Part shown: in pieces, positions 24,224 to 63,575 of the stretch
How the letters are laid out: each line of letters starts with the position of its first letter
Position numbering within the stretch: position 1 is the stretch's first letter
NCBI GenBank assembly: GCA_028752905.1
Contig: JAQNBH010000012.1
Location: forward strand, 24,203,816-24,267,815
Length of the DNA: 64,000 nucleotides
Direction: 5' to 3'
Origin: Cladorhizidae sp. MBARI D1340-BT2
Taxonomy: Eukaryota; Porifera; Demospongiae; Poecilosclerida; Cladorhizidae
Translations under genes and position numbers: made by a program
Notes under the pieces: generated by a model
Told to the model about the DNA's origin: nothing
Database searches by the model: none
Seen by the model: the letters and a program-made list of their open reading frames with translations, nothing else

Positions 24224-27200
24224 GTATTCATTGGTAAAGGTTCATTGGTAATGGTTCATTGGTAAAGGATCATATAAATGTTTGTGGTATTCATTAGTAA
24301 CGGGTCATGTAAATGTTTGTGGTATTCATTTGGTAAAGGGTCATGTAAATGTTTGTGGTATTCATTAGTAAAGGGTCATGTAAATGTTTGTGGTATTCAT
24401 TAGTAAAGGGTCATGTAAATGTTTGTGGTATTCAAAGGGTCATGTAAATGTTTTATTCATTAGTAAAGGGTCATGTAAATGTTTGTGGTATTCATTGGTA
24501 AAGGGACATGCAAATGTTGTGGTATTCATTGGTAGAGAATCATGTAAATGTTTGTGGTATTCAGAATCATGTAAATGTTTGTGGTATTCATTTATTCATT
24601 GGTAAAGGGTCATGTAAATGCTTGTGGTATTCTTTATTCATTAGTAAAGGGTCATGTAAATGTTTGTGGTATTCATTAGTGAAGGGTAGTACTTAAGTAA
24701 AAGGTAGTAAAGGGTCATGTAAATGTTTGTGGTGTTCATTGTGTTCATTGGTAAAGGGTCATGTAAATGTTTGTGGTATTCATTGGTAAAGGTTCATGTA
24801 AATGTTTGTGGTATTCATTGGTAAAGCGTCATGTGGTATTACGTAAATGTTTTTGGTATTCATTAGTACATTAGTTTCATTAGTACATCATTAAAGGGTC
24901 ATGTAAATGTTTGTGGTATCCATTGGTAAAGGGTCATGTAAATGTTTTTGGTATTCATTGGTAAAGGGTCATGTAAATATTTTCATTGGTAAAGGGTCTT
25001 GCAAATGTTTGTGGTATTCATTGGCAAAGGGTCAAGGGTCATGTAAATGTTTGTGGTATTCATTGGTAAAGGGTCATGTAAATGTTTGTGGTATTCATTA
25101 GTAAAGGTTCATTAGTAAAGGGTCATGTAAATGTTTGTGGTATTCATTAGTAAAGGGTCACGTAAATGTGTGTGGTATTCATTGGTAAAGGGACATGTAA
25201 ATGTTTGTGGTATTCATTGGTAAAGGGACATGTAAATGTTTGTGGTATTCATTGGTAAATTGGTAAAGGGTCCTGTAAATGTTTGTGGTATTCATTTATT
25301 CATTAGTAAAGGGTCATGTAAATGTTTGACATACTCATTGGTAAAGGGTCATGTAAATGTTTGTGGTATTCATCAGTAAAGGGATTCATCAGTAAAGGGT
25401 CATGTAAATGTTTCATGTAAATGTTTGTGGTATTCATTGGTAAAGGGTCATGTAAATGTTTCATGTAAATGTTTGTGGTATTCATTAGTAGGTATTCATT
25501 AGTAAAGGGTCATGTAAATGTTTGTGGTATTCATTAGTCCATTAGTAAAGGGTCATGTAAATGTTTGTGATATTCATTGGTAAAGGGTCATGTAATGTTT
25601 GTGGCATTCATTGGTAAAGGGTCGTGTCAATCTTTGTGGTATTCAAAGGGTCATGTAAATGTTTCTGATATTCTTGTATTCATTGGTAAAGGATCATGCA
25701 AATGTTTGTGGTATTCATTAGTAAAGGGTCATGTAAATGTTTGTGGTATTCATTTCATTTGGTAAAGGGTCATGTAAATGTTTGTGGCATTTATTGGTAA
25801 AGGGTCATGTAAATGTTTGCGTTATTCATTAGTTAAGGGTCATTAGTAAAAGGTCATGTAAATGTTTATGGTATTCATTGGTAAGGGACATGCAAATGTT
25901 TGTGGTATTCATTGGTAAAGAATCATGTAAATGTTTGTGATATTCAGGATATATAAATGTTTGTGGTATTCATTGGTAAAGGTTCATTAGTAAAGGGTCA
26001 TGTATATTCTTTAGTAAAGGGTATTCATTAGTAAAGGGTCATGTAAATGTTTGAGGTATTCATTAGTAAAGGGTCATGTAAATGTTTGTGGTATTCATTA
26101 GGGTCATGTAAATGTTTGTGGCATTCATTGGTAAAGGGGCATGTAAATGTTTGTGTTATTTATTAATAATTCATTAGTGTAGGGTCATGTAAATGTTTGT
26201 GGTATTCATTAGTAAAGGGTCATGTAAATGTTTGTGGTATTCATTAGTAAAGGGTAAAGGGTCTTGTAAATGTTTGTGGTATTCATTGGTAAAGGGTTTC
26301 ATTGGTTAAGGGTCATGTAAATGTTTGTGGTATTCATATTCATTGGTAAAGGTTAATTGGTAAAGGGTCATGCAAATGTTTGTGGTGTTCATTGGTAAAG
26401 GGACATGTAAATTTTTTGTGGTATTCATTAGTAGTTTGTGGTATTCAATTGGTAAAGAGGGTATTCATTGGTAAAGGGACATGTAAATGTTTGTGGTATT
26501 CATTGGTAAAGGGTCCTGTAAATGTTTGTTTCATTGGTAAAGGGACATGTAAAATTTTTGTGGTATTCATTAGTAGTTTGTGGTATTCAATTGGTAAAGA
26601 GGGTATTCATTGGTAAAGGGACATGTAAATGTTTGTGGTATTCATTGGTAAAGGGTCCTGTAAATGTTTGTGGTATTCATTAGTTCATTAGTAAAGGGTC
26701 ATGTAAATGTTTGTGATATTCATTGGTAAAGGGTCATGTAATGTTTGTGGCATTCATTGGTAAAGGGTCGTGTAAATCTTTGCGGTATTCAAAGCATTCA
26801 AAGGGTCATGTAAATGTTTGTGATATTCATTTATTCATTGGTAAAGGGTCTGCAAATGTTTGTGGTATTCATCAGTTAAGGGATTCATCAGTAAAGGGTC
26901 ATCAGTAAAGGGTCATGTAAATGTTTCATGTAAATGTTTGTGGTATTCATCGGTAAAGGGTCATGTAAATGTTTGTGGTATTCATTAGTTAATGTTTGTG
27001 GTATTCATTAGTAAAGGGTCATGTAAATGTTTGTGGTATTCATTGGTAAAGGGTCATGCAAATTTTTGTGGTATTCATTAGTAGTTTGTAGTATTCATTG
27101 GTAAAGAGGGTATTCATTGGTAAATGGTCCTGTAAATGTTTGTGGTATTCATTAGTTCATTAGTAAAGGGTCATGTAAATGTTTGTGATGTTCATTGGTA

Positions 27201-28949
27201 AAGGGTCATGTAATGTTTGTGGCATTCACTGGTAAAGGGTCGTGTAAATCTTTGCGGTATTCAAAGCATTCAAAGGGTCATGTAAATGTTTGTGATATTC
27301 TTGTATTCAATGGTAAAGGGTCATGTAAATGTTTGTGGTATTCATTTATTCATTGATAAAGGGTCTGCAAATGTTTGTGGTATTCATCAGTTATGGGATT
27401 CATCAGTAAAGGGTCATGTAAATATTTCATGTAAATGTTTGTGGTATTCATCGGTAAAGGGTCATGTAAATGTTTGTGGTATTCATTAGTTAATGTTTGT
27501 GGTATTCATTAGTAAAGCGTCATGTAAATGTTTGGGGTATTCATTGGTAAAGGGTCATGCAAATTTTTGTGGTATTCATTTTGTAGTTAGTGGTATTCAT
27601 TGGTAAAGAGGGTATTCATTGGTAAAGGGTCCTGTAAATGTTTGTGGTATTCATTAGTTCATTAGTAAAGGGTCATGTAAATGTTTGTGATATTCATTGG
27701 TAAAGGGTCATGTAATGTTTGTGGCATTCATTGGTAAAGGGTCGTGTCAATCTTTGTGGTATTCAAAGTATTCAAAGGGTCATGTAAATGTTTGTGATAT
27801 TCATATATTCATTGGTAAAGGGTCTGCAAATGTTTGTGGTAGGTCTTGCAAATGTTTGTGGTATTCATTAGTAAAGGGTCATGTAAATGTTTGTGGCGTT
27901 CATTGGTAAAGGGTCATGTAAATGTTCGTTAGTTAAGGGTCATTAGTAAAAAGTCATGTAAATGTTTGTGGTATTCATTAGTAAAGGGTATGTAAATGTT
28001 TATGGTATTCATTGGTAAAGGGACATGAAAATGTTTGTGGTAAAGAATCATGTAAATGTTTGTGGTATTCAGGATATGTAAATGTTTGTGGTATTCATTG
28101 GTAAAAGGTCATTAAGTAAAGGGCCATGTAAATGTTTGTGGTCTTCATTGGTAAAGGGTCTTCAAAGGGTCTTCATTGGTAAAGGGTCATGCAAATGTTT
28201 GTGGTATTTATTCATTGGTAAAGGGTCATGTAAATGTTTGGTAAAGGGTCATGTATATGTTTGTGGTATTCTTTAGTAAAGAGTATTCATTAGTAAAGGG
28301 CCATGTAAATGTTTGTGGTATTAAAGGGTGTTGTAAATGTTTGTGGTATTCATTGGTAAAGGGTTTCATTGGTTAAGGGTCATGTAAATGTTTGTGATAT
28401 TCATATTCATTGGTAAAAGTTAATTGGTAAAGGGTCATGCAAATGTTTGTGGTATTCATTGGTAAAGGGTCATGTAAATGTTTGTGGTATTCATTGGTTA
28501 TTCATTGGTAAAGGGTTATGTAAATGTTTGTGGTATTCATTGGTAAAGGGTCATGTAAATGTTTGTGGTATTTATTGGTAAAGGGTATTCATTGGTAAAG
28601 GGTCATGTAAATGTTTGTGGTATTCATTGGTAAAGGGTCATGTAAATGTTTGTGGTATTCATTGGTAAAGGTTCATTGGTAAAGGGTCATGTAAATGTTT
28701 GTGGTATTCATTGGTAAAGAGTCATGTAAATGTTTGTGGTATTTATTGGTAAAGGGTATTCATTGGTAAAGGGTCATGTAAATGTTTGTGGTATTCATTG
28801 GTAAAGGGTCATGTAAATGTTTGTGGTATTCATTGGTAAAGGGTAAAGGGTCATGTAAATGTTTGTGGTATTCATTGGTATTCATTGGTAAAGGGTCATG
28901 TAAATGTTTGTGGTATTCATTGGTAAAGGGTCATGTAAATGTTTGTGGC
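24224..28949. repeat. 34-35 bp minisatellite array, block 4
   Basis: About 4.7 kb. It starts like blocks 2 and 3, has a small insertion near 24620-24655 and a deletion near 26400 relative to them, and retains near 28240-28900 the segment that block 3 lost. It ends at the insertion point of the Gmr1-like element (GTGGC, 28945-28949). No gene seen. Confidence 0.95.
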
Positions 28950-29260
28950 TGTTGTAGATTCTACTCCCTTACGTCGAGCAGAACCCACTATGTCAAGGAA
29001 TAGGATATAAAATATGTATAATCAATCACAACTTACGATCCAACTCGGTCACCCCAAGGCTGGAGCCTTTAAATAGGCTGCCAGCCCAGGGCCAAGTCGG
29101 AACTTAAAAGGTAGTATACATACATTCCCACTACATAATGTCCAATCAGGTTCTAGTCTACTAACTCTTTGATGTTTCACAGTTGGTTTCTGAGCTCGTA
29201 CACTCTCTCTTGTCAGGATCTCTTTGTTCTACCATAAGTGCAGGCGGGAGATCCATGACA
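28950..29260 (-). repeat. 3' LTR of Gmr1-like element
   Basis: 311 bp, bounded by TGTTGTAG on the plus strand and CCATGACA at the other end. On the coding strand it contains CTATTTAAAGGC, a TATA-like promoter element. It differs from the other LTR mainly by a 9-base indel near 29053 and a few substitutions. Confidence 0.95.
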
Positions 29261-30015
29261 TTCCCCCCCCCCCCCCCCATCTCCTCCTGCAGTGAAGTTA
29301 CTGTGTCGGCTCCTTCTTCCCAGGCCTGACGGGACAGGCCATCAGCATTGCCATTGGCGGATCCTGGTCTGTGCCGGATGGTGAGAGAAAACGGTTGCAG
29401 ATGTAGTGACCACCTCGTGAGCCGACCTCCGACATCCTTCATCTTGTACAGGAAACGGAGGCAGCTGTGGTCCATGACCACAGTGAACGGTACTTCGGTT
29501 AAATATACCTCGACATGTCTGATGCTGTCTACAATGGCGAGGCACTCCTTCTCAACCGCCGCGTAGTTCTTCTCCCAGCCGTTCAACTTCCGGGAAAAGT
29601 ATGCCACGGGGCAGTCTCCCTGTGCCTCGCTGGTCTGGCTAAGGATGGCCCCAATGCCCACATCCGAGGCATCCGTCTGTAGAATGAACTCTTTGCTGTA
29701 GTCAGGTCCCTGCAAAACTGGGTTGGAGACAAGGCCGGTCTTGAGGGAGGTGAAGGTTTGCTCGTGGATGGACGTCCACTGCACCCTGTCTGGCTGGTCC
29801 TTCTTAGTTAAGTCTGTCAGGGGAGTGGCAATGGTGGCATAGTTCGGTACGAATCGGCGATAGTAGACGGCAAGGCCAAGGAAGGAGCGGACGTCCTTCT
29901 TCTTTTTGGGTGTTGTGAAGTCCTGCACAGCAGCCACCTTGATGTGAGGAGCTTCACCTGACCCCTCCCGACTACATGTCCCAAATAGATGCACTCGGTC
30001 ATGGCGAACTGACAC
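29161..30015 (-). pseudogene. RT thumb and RNase H, Gmr1-like pol
   Basis: The frame carries the RT connection (RSFLGLAVYYRRFVPNY), RNase H with TDASDVGIGA and the distal HRPGSANGNADGLSR, and ends 100 bases inside the LTR. RNase H removes the genomic RNA during reverse transcription. No integrase follows, which is what distinguishes this element from ordinary Gypsy elements. The glycine run near 29262-29281 is the polypurine tract read through. Confidence 0.9.
29261..29281 (-). promoter_or_regulatory. Polypurine tract, Gmr1-like element
   Basis: On the minus strand a run of about 17 G followed by AA abuts the 3' LTR, the expected site of plus-strand priming. On the plus strand it reads TTCCCC...CAT. 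Confidence 0.8.
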
Positions 30016-30912
30016 TTTGCCATCTTCACTGTGAGCCCTGCCTCCGCCAGTCTAGTCAGAATCTCATTGATGTGTTCCAGCTGTTGATTCCATTCTCTGC
30101 TGAAAATTACAACGTCGTCCATATGGGGCCGAGACGTAGTGTGGCACATCTCCCAACAACGAGTTCATCATCCTCTGGAACGTGGACGGAGCCCCCACAA
30201 GTCCAAATGACATCACTAAAAACTCATACTTACCAAATGGAGTTGTGAAGGCAGTTTTCTCTTTGGCCTCCTGGGCTACGGGCACCTGCCAGTCGCCTTT
30301 GGTCAAGTCCAATGTGGTGATGTAGCTGGGCCCCCGCCAAGCCATCAATCAAATCTTCCACTCTTGGCATTGGGAAGTGGTCTGGACGGGTCACGGCATT
30401 CAACTTGCGATAGTCGACACATCCTTCTTGGGGACCAGAACTATCGGGGCTGCTAATGGGGTTTTACTCACTCGGATGAGGCCTGCTCACAGGAGGTCTT
30501 CAGTTTCTTTTTTGACCGTGGCCATTCAAGCTTGGGGAAAGCGGTAAGGGGGAGAACTGATTGGTTTTGCATAACCCGTGTTAATGTCTATTGCTGCAAC
30601 AATGGTTCTCCCTGGCTGGTCCTGGAACACTCGGCTGTGTGCGTCCAAGAGTCTGCTCATCTCGTCGTGCTGCTTCTGTGAGAGTTCCTCATTGATGTGG
30701 GGTTGGTGGGTTGTAGGTTGATCATTCCAGGTTGTGATCTCCTCGAACTCAGTCAGTGGTGGTTGGGATGTCTCACTGAGAAGACAGACCGCTGATGGTG
30801 ACTCCCACCTGGCCAACATATTCACATGAAATGTTCTGCTGCTCCTACCTGTCTTGACCTTATATGTGTAGTACGGCTTAGCTTTTCTGAGATAGGATAC
30901 GGTCCTTGCCAC
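29817..30912 (-). pseudogene. Reverse transcriptase, Gmr1-like pol
   Basis: The amino-terminal part (30912-30526) begins with the end of the GPY/F module and continues into the RT lead-in (LLDAHSRVFQDQPGRT). Palm and fingers follow at 30348-30064 (TTLDLTKGDWQVPV, FGLVGAPSTFQRMMN). The catalytic box reads MDDVVIFS in the frame 30149-29817, in place of the more usual YxDD. Frame changes near 30520, 30350 and 30130 break the polyprotein. Confidence 0.88.
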
Positions 30913-31937
30913 CTGGCCAGCAACTTGTTGGATGATGAGGGCAGTAGTACCAGGACTAGGTCATCCACCTGGAAGCAGCGTTCACGAGCATACCAGGTCT
31001 TCATTTTGACCTTCTCCTCCAATTGAGTGGTGCAGGCCAGGTCTCGAGCTGCCTCCAACTTCTCGTAGGTGTCGAGTAGGAAGGAGACAACACTCTCCTT
31101 ACACTTGGTCGGCTCCCTCCACTGTTCCTGCAGCACGTCTAGTGGCCCTCAGGGATTCCTCCCATACATCAGTTCAAATGGGCTGAACCCTGTGCTTTGG
31201 TGGGGAAGCTCACGGAATGCAAAAAGTAAGTAGGGATTGCTCTTGTGCCATTGCCCTCCAAACCTCTCAACATACTTACGAAGTCCACTCTTTAGGGTCG
31301 CATTGTAGCGCTCTACCATTCCGTCCGTCTCTGGATGATAGGCTGCAGTCTTGACGTGTGTCACCCGGAACATCCGTAGGAATTCCTCCATCAGTTCACT
31401 GCAGAAGTTGGAGCCCTTGTCAGTGAGAATCTCGTCAGGGAACCCCACTCTGGAGAACATCTCCACCAGATCATCTGCAACATCTCTGCTTGTTGTGGTC
31501 TTCAGCGGGAAGGCTTTTGGATAGCGTGTCCCATAGTCGCACACGGTCAGAATATATCTATGGCCCTCCTCTGTCTGCGGCAGTGGACCCACTATGTCCA
31601 TTGCCAGCCTGCTGAAAGGTTGTAAAAGAACGGGTAAAGGAATGAGGGGTGCCTTACGTACTATTCCCTTGGCTGCATGCTGGCAGGTCTGGCATCTCTT
31701 GCAGAGGTATGCTACTTCTCCTCGGATGCCTGGCCAGAAGAACCAACTCAGTAATCTGTTAACGGTTGGTTCTCCCAAAGTGGCCGGCCCATGGTGCCAG
31801 GTGTGCCATACACAGAGCCGTCTCTCTGTATACCTCGGGAGGTACAATCTGCTGCACCATCTCTGTCTGTTTTGGGGGCATCCATTCTCTCCACAGGATG
31901 TCGTCCTGATAGAAAAAGGGTGAGGTGGGTACAGCAC
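30822..31937 (-). pseudogene. Integrase and GPY/F module, Gmr1-like pol
   Basis: 31937-31149: zinc-binding HHCC region (CKRCQTCQ), then the DDE core with Asp in LAMDIVGPLP, Asp in EILTDKGSNF and Glu in GMVERYNATL. A continuing frame, 31136-30822, has the GPY/F module (LLARWQGPYPI). On the coding strand this block lies downstream of protease and upstream of RT, the order opposite to the three Gypsy copies in the same window. Confidence 0.9.
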
Positions 31938-32257
31938 TTCTCCTCCTGCAGATCTCCAAAGTGGGGTCGCTCTCCTGGGCTTCTATACCTGATGTTTCCC
32001 CCCCTCCAGTGGCACCTGCTGACCCCATCTCTTGGCATACCTCTGGCAAGCCTGTCGCTTATGCACCTTTGCTGCCTTGTTTCTCTCAAGATGCTTTCTT
32101 GAACAGGTCATCAATGAAGTCTGGCAGGTCGTCCAGTCCTGTGCTGGGGGTGTGTTCCTGCTCAGCTGCCAACTCGATCTCATCCTCATCTGTCTTGTCA
32201 GTAGAACTCGGTTCTCCCTCGGTGTTGGAGTGAGATGAAGACGGGTGGGCACTCTCA

Positions 32258-32944
32258 TCACTGTCTGATGGGGGGGTGGCTAGACTCACTGTTTCCTGAC
32301 TCAGTAGAGGTACTTATTTCTTTATAATTAATCACTCTACGGCACTTACATCTCGGCTGCTTTCTCTTAAGTTTATTCCTCGGCTGAGGGGTTGTCTCTA
32401 TCCATGGTGTGGTGTGGGGTACCAGGGCGTGCAGATTGGAGATGTCCACTCCCAGGATGGCATCATACCCCAGGTTAGCATTCACTGCCATGGGTAGTTT
32501 GATCATCTTTCCCTCGACCACCAGGGTAATCATCGTCCTCGTGTATCGGGTTGTCCTCTGGTTCGGTCCCTGAATCTCCACTGCTCCTTGCTTGGTGTAA
32601 TTCTCTGAGAGCCATCTAGGGTGTACCTGCGAGATATTGCAGGCAGTGTCCACCAAGAGGTTGCTGACCTCCTGCCCATTAATCTTCCCTGGATAGACAA
32701 TAAAATTTGGGTTAGGGGTAACCACACTTACCAGGCATGTTTTTTTCGGGCACTTGGCTGCGACATGCCCAAAGTCCTGGCAGTGGTAACAGCGGGTTCC
32801 CTTCACTGGATCAAAGCTGGGCAGTCTGGGCATCTCTGGCTTGGTGGTGGGGTCACTTCGGTAGGATAGTCCCGGTTCTGTGTTCTTGGACTGCTCTGGT
32901 CTGTTTGAGTTCCACTTCTTTGGTTCTGGTCTTGTACTCATCAC
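32258..32944 (-). pseudogene. Nucleocapsid zinc knuckle and protease, Gmr1-like element
   Basis: A CCHC knuckle (CYHCQDFGHVAAKC) is followed by a retropepsin-like domain with the active-site sequence LLVDTACNIS, Ala-Cys replacing the usual Gly-Ala/Ser, and the later ILGVDIL-like segment AILGVDISNL. The frame remains open to 32258 and ends in an acidic serine-rich tail. Position is between gag and integrase. Confidence 0.8.
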
Positions 32945-32990
32945 CCAGTCGGGCTACCTGTGCTGCTGTGTTAGGGTTCTGAGTTCTGAC

Positions 32991-33925
32991 TCAGCTCTGG
33001 ACTGCTGGGGGCAATAATCCTAGGAGCTTCTCCTTAATCATCAAGTCTTCCAACTCTTCTTTGCTCGCTGTTTCCTTTGTCCACGCTTTGAATGTCAGTG
33101 CCACTCTCTGCCACAACTGCTGATACGTCTCCTTTACTTGCATCTCCATGTCCCGCCATCGCACTCGGTATTGACTGCGGGTGATACCATGGAAGTCCAG
33201 CAGCGCAGTCCTGACGGAGCGGAAGTCAGATTTTGTGTCGACTGACATTCCTTCCTGGAAGCGGAGAGAGGCTGGGTCAAGGAGGGGGAGCAGGTTGGCC
33301 AGCCAGTAGTCGGGATGCACCTCGAACGGTTGCATCTGCCCCTCGAACAGTTGCATCTGCCCCTCGAAACTATTCCAAGTCACTGACGTCTGTCAGAGCT
33401 GCCAGCTTGGGGACGTCCCTTCCCGCTCTCCTCCTATCCCTGGGGGTGGCGTCCTCTTCTCTTTCCCGGCGTCTTTCTTCTTGTGAGGCTTGGAACAGTG
33501 CGGTCCAGCTCTCCTTCTCCTGCTGTCTAACATATTCCATCTGAGCCAGGTTCTGGGTTTCTGATGCTTGCTTGGCTGGCCTTGAACATGGTCATCCAGC
33601 GCTCCTCGTCCACGCGTCTCTTCTCCTCCTCACGCTTTTCTCTTACCACTGCTAGCTCTCTGGCCTCTGCTTTCTCTCGTCTTTCTCGCTCCTCTGCTCT
33701 CTCTCTGGCCTCTGCTTTCTCTCGTTTCTCAGCCTTTTCCCTGTGCAGTTCCATGGCATCCATCATCATCAGGATTTGCCCCATATCACACACTGAAGGT
33801 AGAGAGGTTACTGTGACAGTGGACTCCTCATAGGAAAAGTCAGTGGTCCTGTCCTGCGTTTCATATTCGGATAGGTCAGCCTCAGCTTTGGAGCCCTTGG
33901 TTGTTTTACTTCTCGTTGCTGACAT
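32991..33925 (-). pseudogene. gag, Gmr1-like element (frameshifted)
   Basis: The first frame, 33925-33527, starts MSATRSK and contains a long charged coiled coil rich in E, R, K and A. A second frame, 33383-32991, resembles a capsid region (LPLLDPASLRFQEG). A 21-bp motif (CCTCGAACAGTTGCATCTGCC-like) is tandemly repeated near 33330-33372 at the junction, a likely cause of the broken frame. Assigned to gag by position and composition. Confidence 0.72.
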
Positions 33926-33973
33926 CTCTGGTTAGCTTCTAGAGATTGAGTCTGCTGTGATTGGGGAACGTCT

Positions 33974-33990
33974 CCTTGCCGCTGCCACCA
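33974..33990 (-). promoter_or_regulatory. Primer-binding site, Gmr1-like element
   Basis: On the minus strand TGGTGGCAGCGGCAAGG starts one base after the 5' LTR. TGG matches the complement of a tRNA CCA end. I could not name the tRNA. Confidence 0.6.
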
Positions 33991-33991
33991 G

Positions 33992-34311
33992 TGTTGTAGA
34001 TTCTACTCCCTTACGTCGAGCAGAACCCACTATGTCAAGGAATAGGATATAAAATATGTATCATCAATCACAACTTACGATCCAACTCGGTCACACCCTT
34101 AGCCCCAAGGCTGGTGCCTTTAAATAGGCTGCCAGCCCAGGGCCAAGTCAGACCTTAAAAGGTAGTATACATACATTCCCACTACAAAATGTCCAATCAG
34201 GTTCTAGTCCACTAACTCTTTGATGTTTCACAGTTGTTTTCTGAGCTCGTACACTCTCTCTTGTCAGGATCTCTTTGTTCTACCATAAGTGCAGGCGGGA
34301 GATCCATGACA
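33992..34311 (-). repeat. 5' LTR of Gmr1-like element
   Basis: 320 bp, near-identical to the 28950-29260 LTR. It contains the extra bases CACCCTTAG absent there. Confidence 0.95.
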
Positions 34312-34840
34312 GTGGCATTCATTGGTAAAGGGTCATGTAAATGTTTGTGGTATTCAAAGGGTCATGTAAATGTTTGTGGTATTCAAAGGGTCATGTAAAT
34401 GTATGTGGTATACATTGGTAAAGGGTCTTCATTGGTAAAGGGTCATGTAAATGTTTGTCGTATTCATTGGTAAAGGGTCATGCTATTCATTGGTATATAA
34501 AGGGTCATGTAAATATGTGTGGTATTCATTTATTCATTAGTAAAGGGTCATGCAAATTTTGTGGTATTCATTGGTAAAGGGTCATGTAAATGTTTGTGGT
34601 ATTCAAAATGTTTGTGGTATTCATTGGTAAAGGGTCATGCAAATGTTTGTGGTATTCTATTCATTGGTAAAGGGTCATGTAAATATGTGTGGTATTCATT
34701 TATTCATTAGTAAAGGGTCATGCAAATTTTGTGGTATTCATTGGTAAAGGGTCATGTAAATTTTGTGGTATTCAAAATGTTTGTGGTATTCAAAATGTTT
34801 GTGGTATTCATTAGTTAGTAAAGGGTCATGTAAATATTCA
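34312..34840. repeat. 34-35 bp minisatellite array, block 5
   Basis: Last part of the minisatellite, resuming after the Gmr1-like element. Units become more degenerate (AAATATGTGTGG, AAATTTTGTGG) toward 34840, as expected at an array edge. Confidence 0.93.
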
Positions 34841-35675
34841 GTAGTGAATTCATTTTTGACAAGACGATAAAACAGTTTTGTCTTGTATATAATAAAAGTT
34901 GATTATTGAGAAGGTTATTATAATTATGTTTGCAGTATGTGTGTGTATATGCACTGATGGGGTCATGGGATGCTTGTTGGTGACATAGCCTCAGGATGTG
35001 TGCTGCTATGTCATGTGTTGGTCACCTGTTATTTTGTGGTCGTGATGCAGGATGGAAGAAAACAAGTGCTCAAAACTAGCAAGAACTTGCCCAAGAACGC
35101 TGCCAAAGTGAGTTGTAGCTGAGATACAAACTAAAAATTTTTTTGTGTTTTCGTACACACAATTTACTAGAAACCAAACCAAATATAGGGAATGAGAATA
35201 TGCACCACATACACTAAGTATCACATGATTCACTACTCCTAATAATCTAAAATCATGTGATATATATGACCCTACCACTTCCTTAATATTATATGATTCA
35301 CTAGCCCTGTAACAGGAGCTACAGGTATTGCCCTGGCCCTAACACAAGCTACACGTATGGCCCTGGCCCTCGAGCTACATACATGCATAATGCTGGCCCA
35401 AAGCTAGCTGAAGGTCAAATACATTTCAATGTCGATCACATCGTCATGCTAATGTATTGCCAGGATCATGCCAGTGAAAGTAATCCATAGGCACCCCAAA
35501 AATATCAGTGTATACATATCCAGTGGCTGCATGAGGAGTCGGTACTGACCACAGAGAGAGAACACAATGGTACGGTACATACATGTGTATATACCCCGCC
35601 CCCCACCCCCGAAACATCCCTGCAACAGAATCCATCATCTTCTATGGCCTAAGGCAACCCACACGCCACACCCAC
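34841..35675. other. Non-repetitive stretch between minisatellite and last PIKfyve exon
   Basis: AT-rich unique-looking sequence with short TATGTG and CATGTGA runs. No convincing exon, element end or structured RNA was seen. A short splice-bounded segment near 35030-35105 was considered as an exon and not accepted. Confidence 0.5.
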
Positions 35676-63493
<27,818 letters not shown>

Positions 63494-63494
<1 letters not shown>

Positions 63495-63575
63495 TCAAGC
63501 ATGTCATGATTGTGTGCTAAATCATGCGTCAGTGTCTTTAAGTCGACATGTTCCAACAGAGATGTGAACATCATC
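63494..63575 (-). CDS. PIKFYVE: Probable PIKfyve exon upstream of FYVE
   Basis: Frame reading FTSLLEHVDLKTLTHDLAH then NHDMLE, ended by a GTGTGTG donor in phase 0, which joins the FYVE exon correctly. The family has a helical SLxxVLKxL segment at this place. The upstream boundary is not determined; the coordinate is approximate. Confidence 0.45.

Larger units (their letters stand above)
28950..34311 (-). mobile_element. Gmr1-like Ty3/Gypsy LTR retrotransposon (IN before RT)
   Basis: 5.36-kb element on the minus strand, inserted in the minisatellite, with a 5-bp duplication GTGGC at 28945-28949 and 34312-34316. In coding direction it reads LTR, primer-binding site, gag, zinc knuckle and protease, integrase with GPY/F, reverse transcriptase, RNase H, polypurine tract, LTR. 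Integrase upstream of RT is the Ty1/copia-like order, but the integrase GPY/F module and the RT/RNase H sequence are Gypsy type. That combination is the hallmark of Gmr1-like elements. Reading frames are broken in several places, so the copy is probably inactive, although its LTRs are still very similar. Confidence 0.92.

Noticed and set aside
32500..33600. Plus-strand genes opposite Gmr1-like gag
   Set aside because: Several open frames exist on both strands, but only the minus strand shows the CCHC knuckle, protease and coiled coil in element order.
1..34840. CRISPR-like array of short direct repeats
   Set aside because: Units are contiguous with no unique spacers of constant size, units vary by truncation, and the surroundings are eukaryotic. 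It is a minisatellite.
35030..35105. Further PIKfyve exon (frame SVLGQVLASFEHLFSSILHH)
   Set aside because: It is bounded by TTGGCAG and GTGACC and fits the phase, but the acceptor is weak and I see no convincing resemblance to the family segment expected there.
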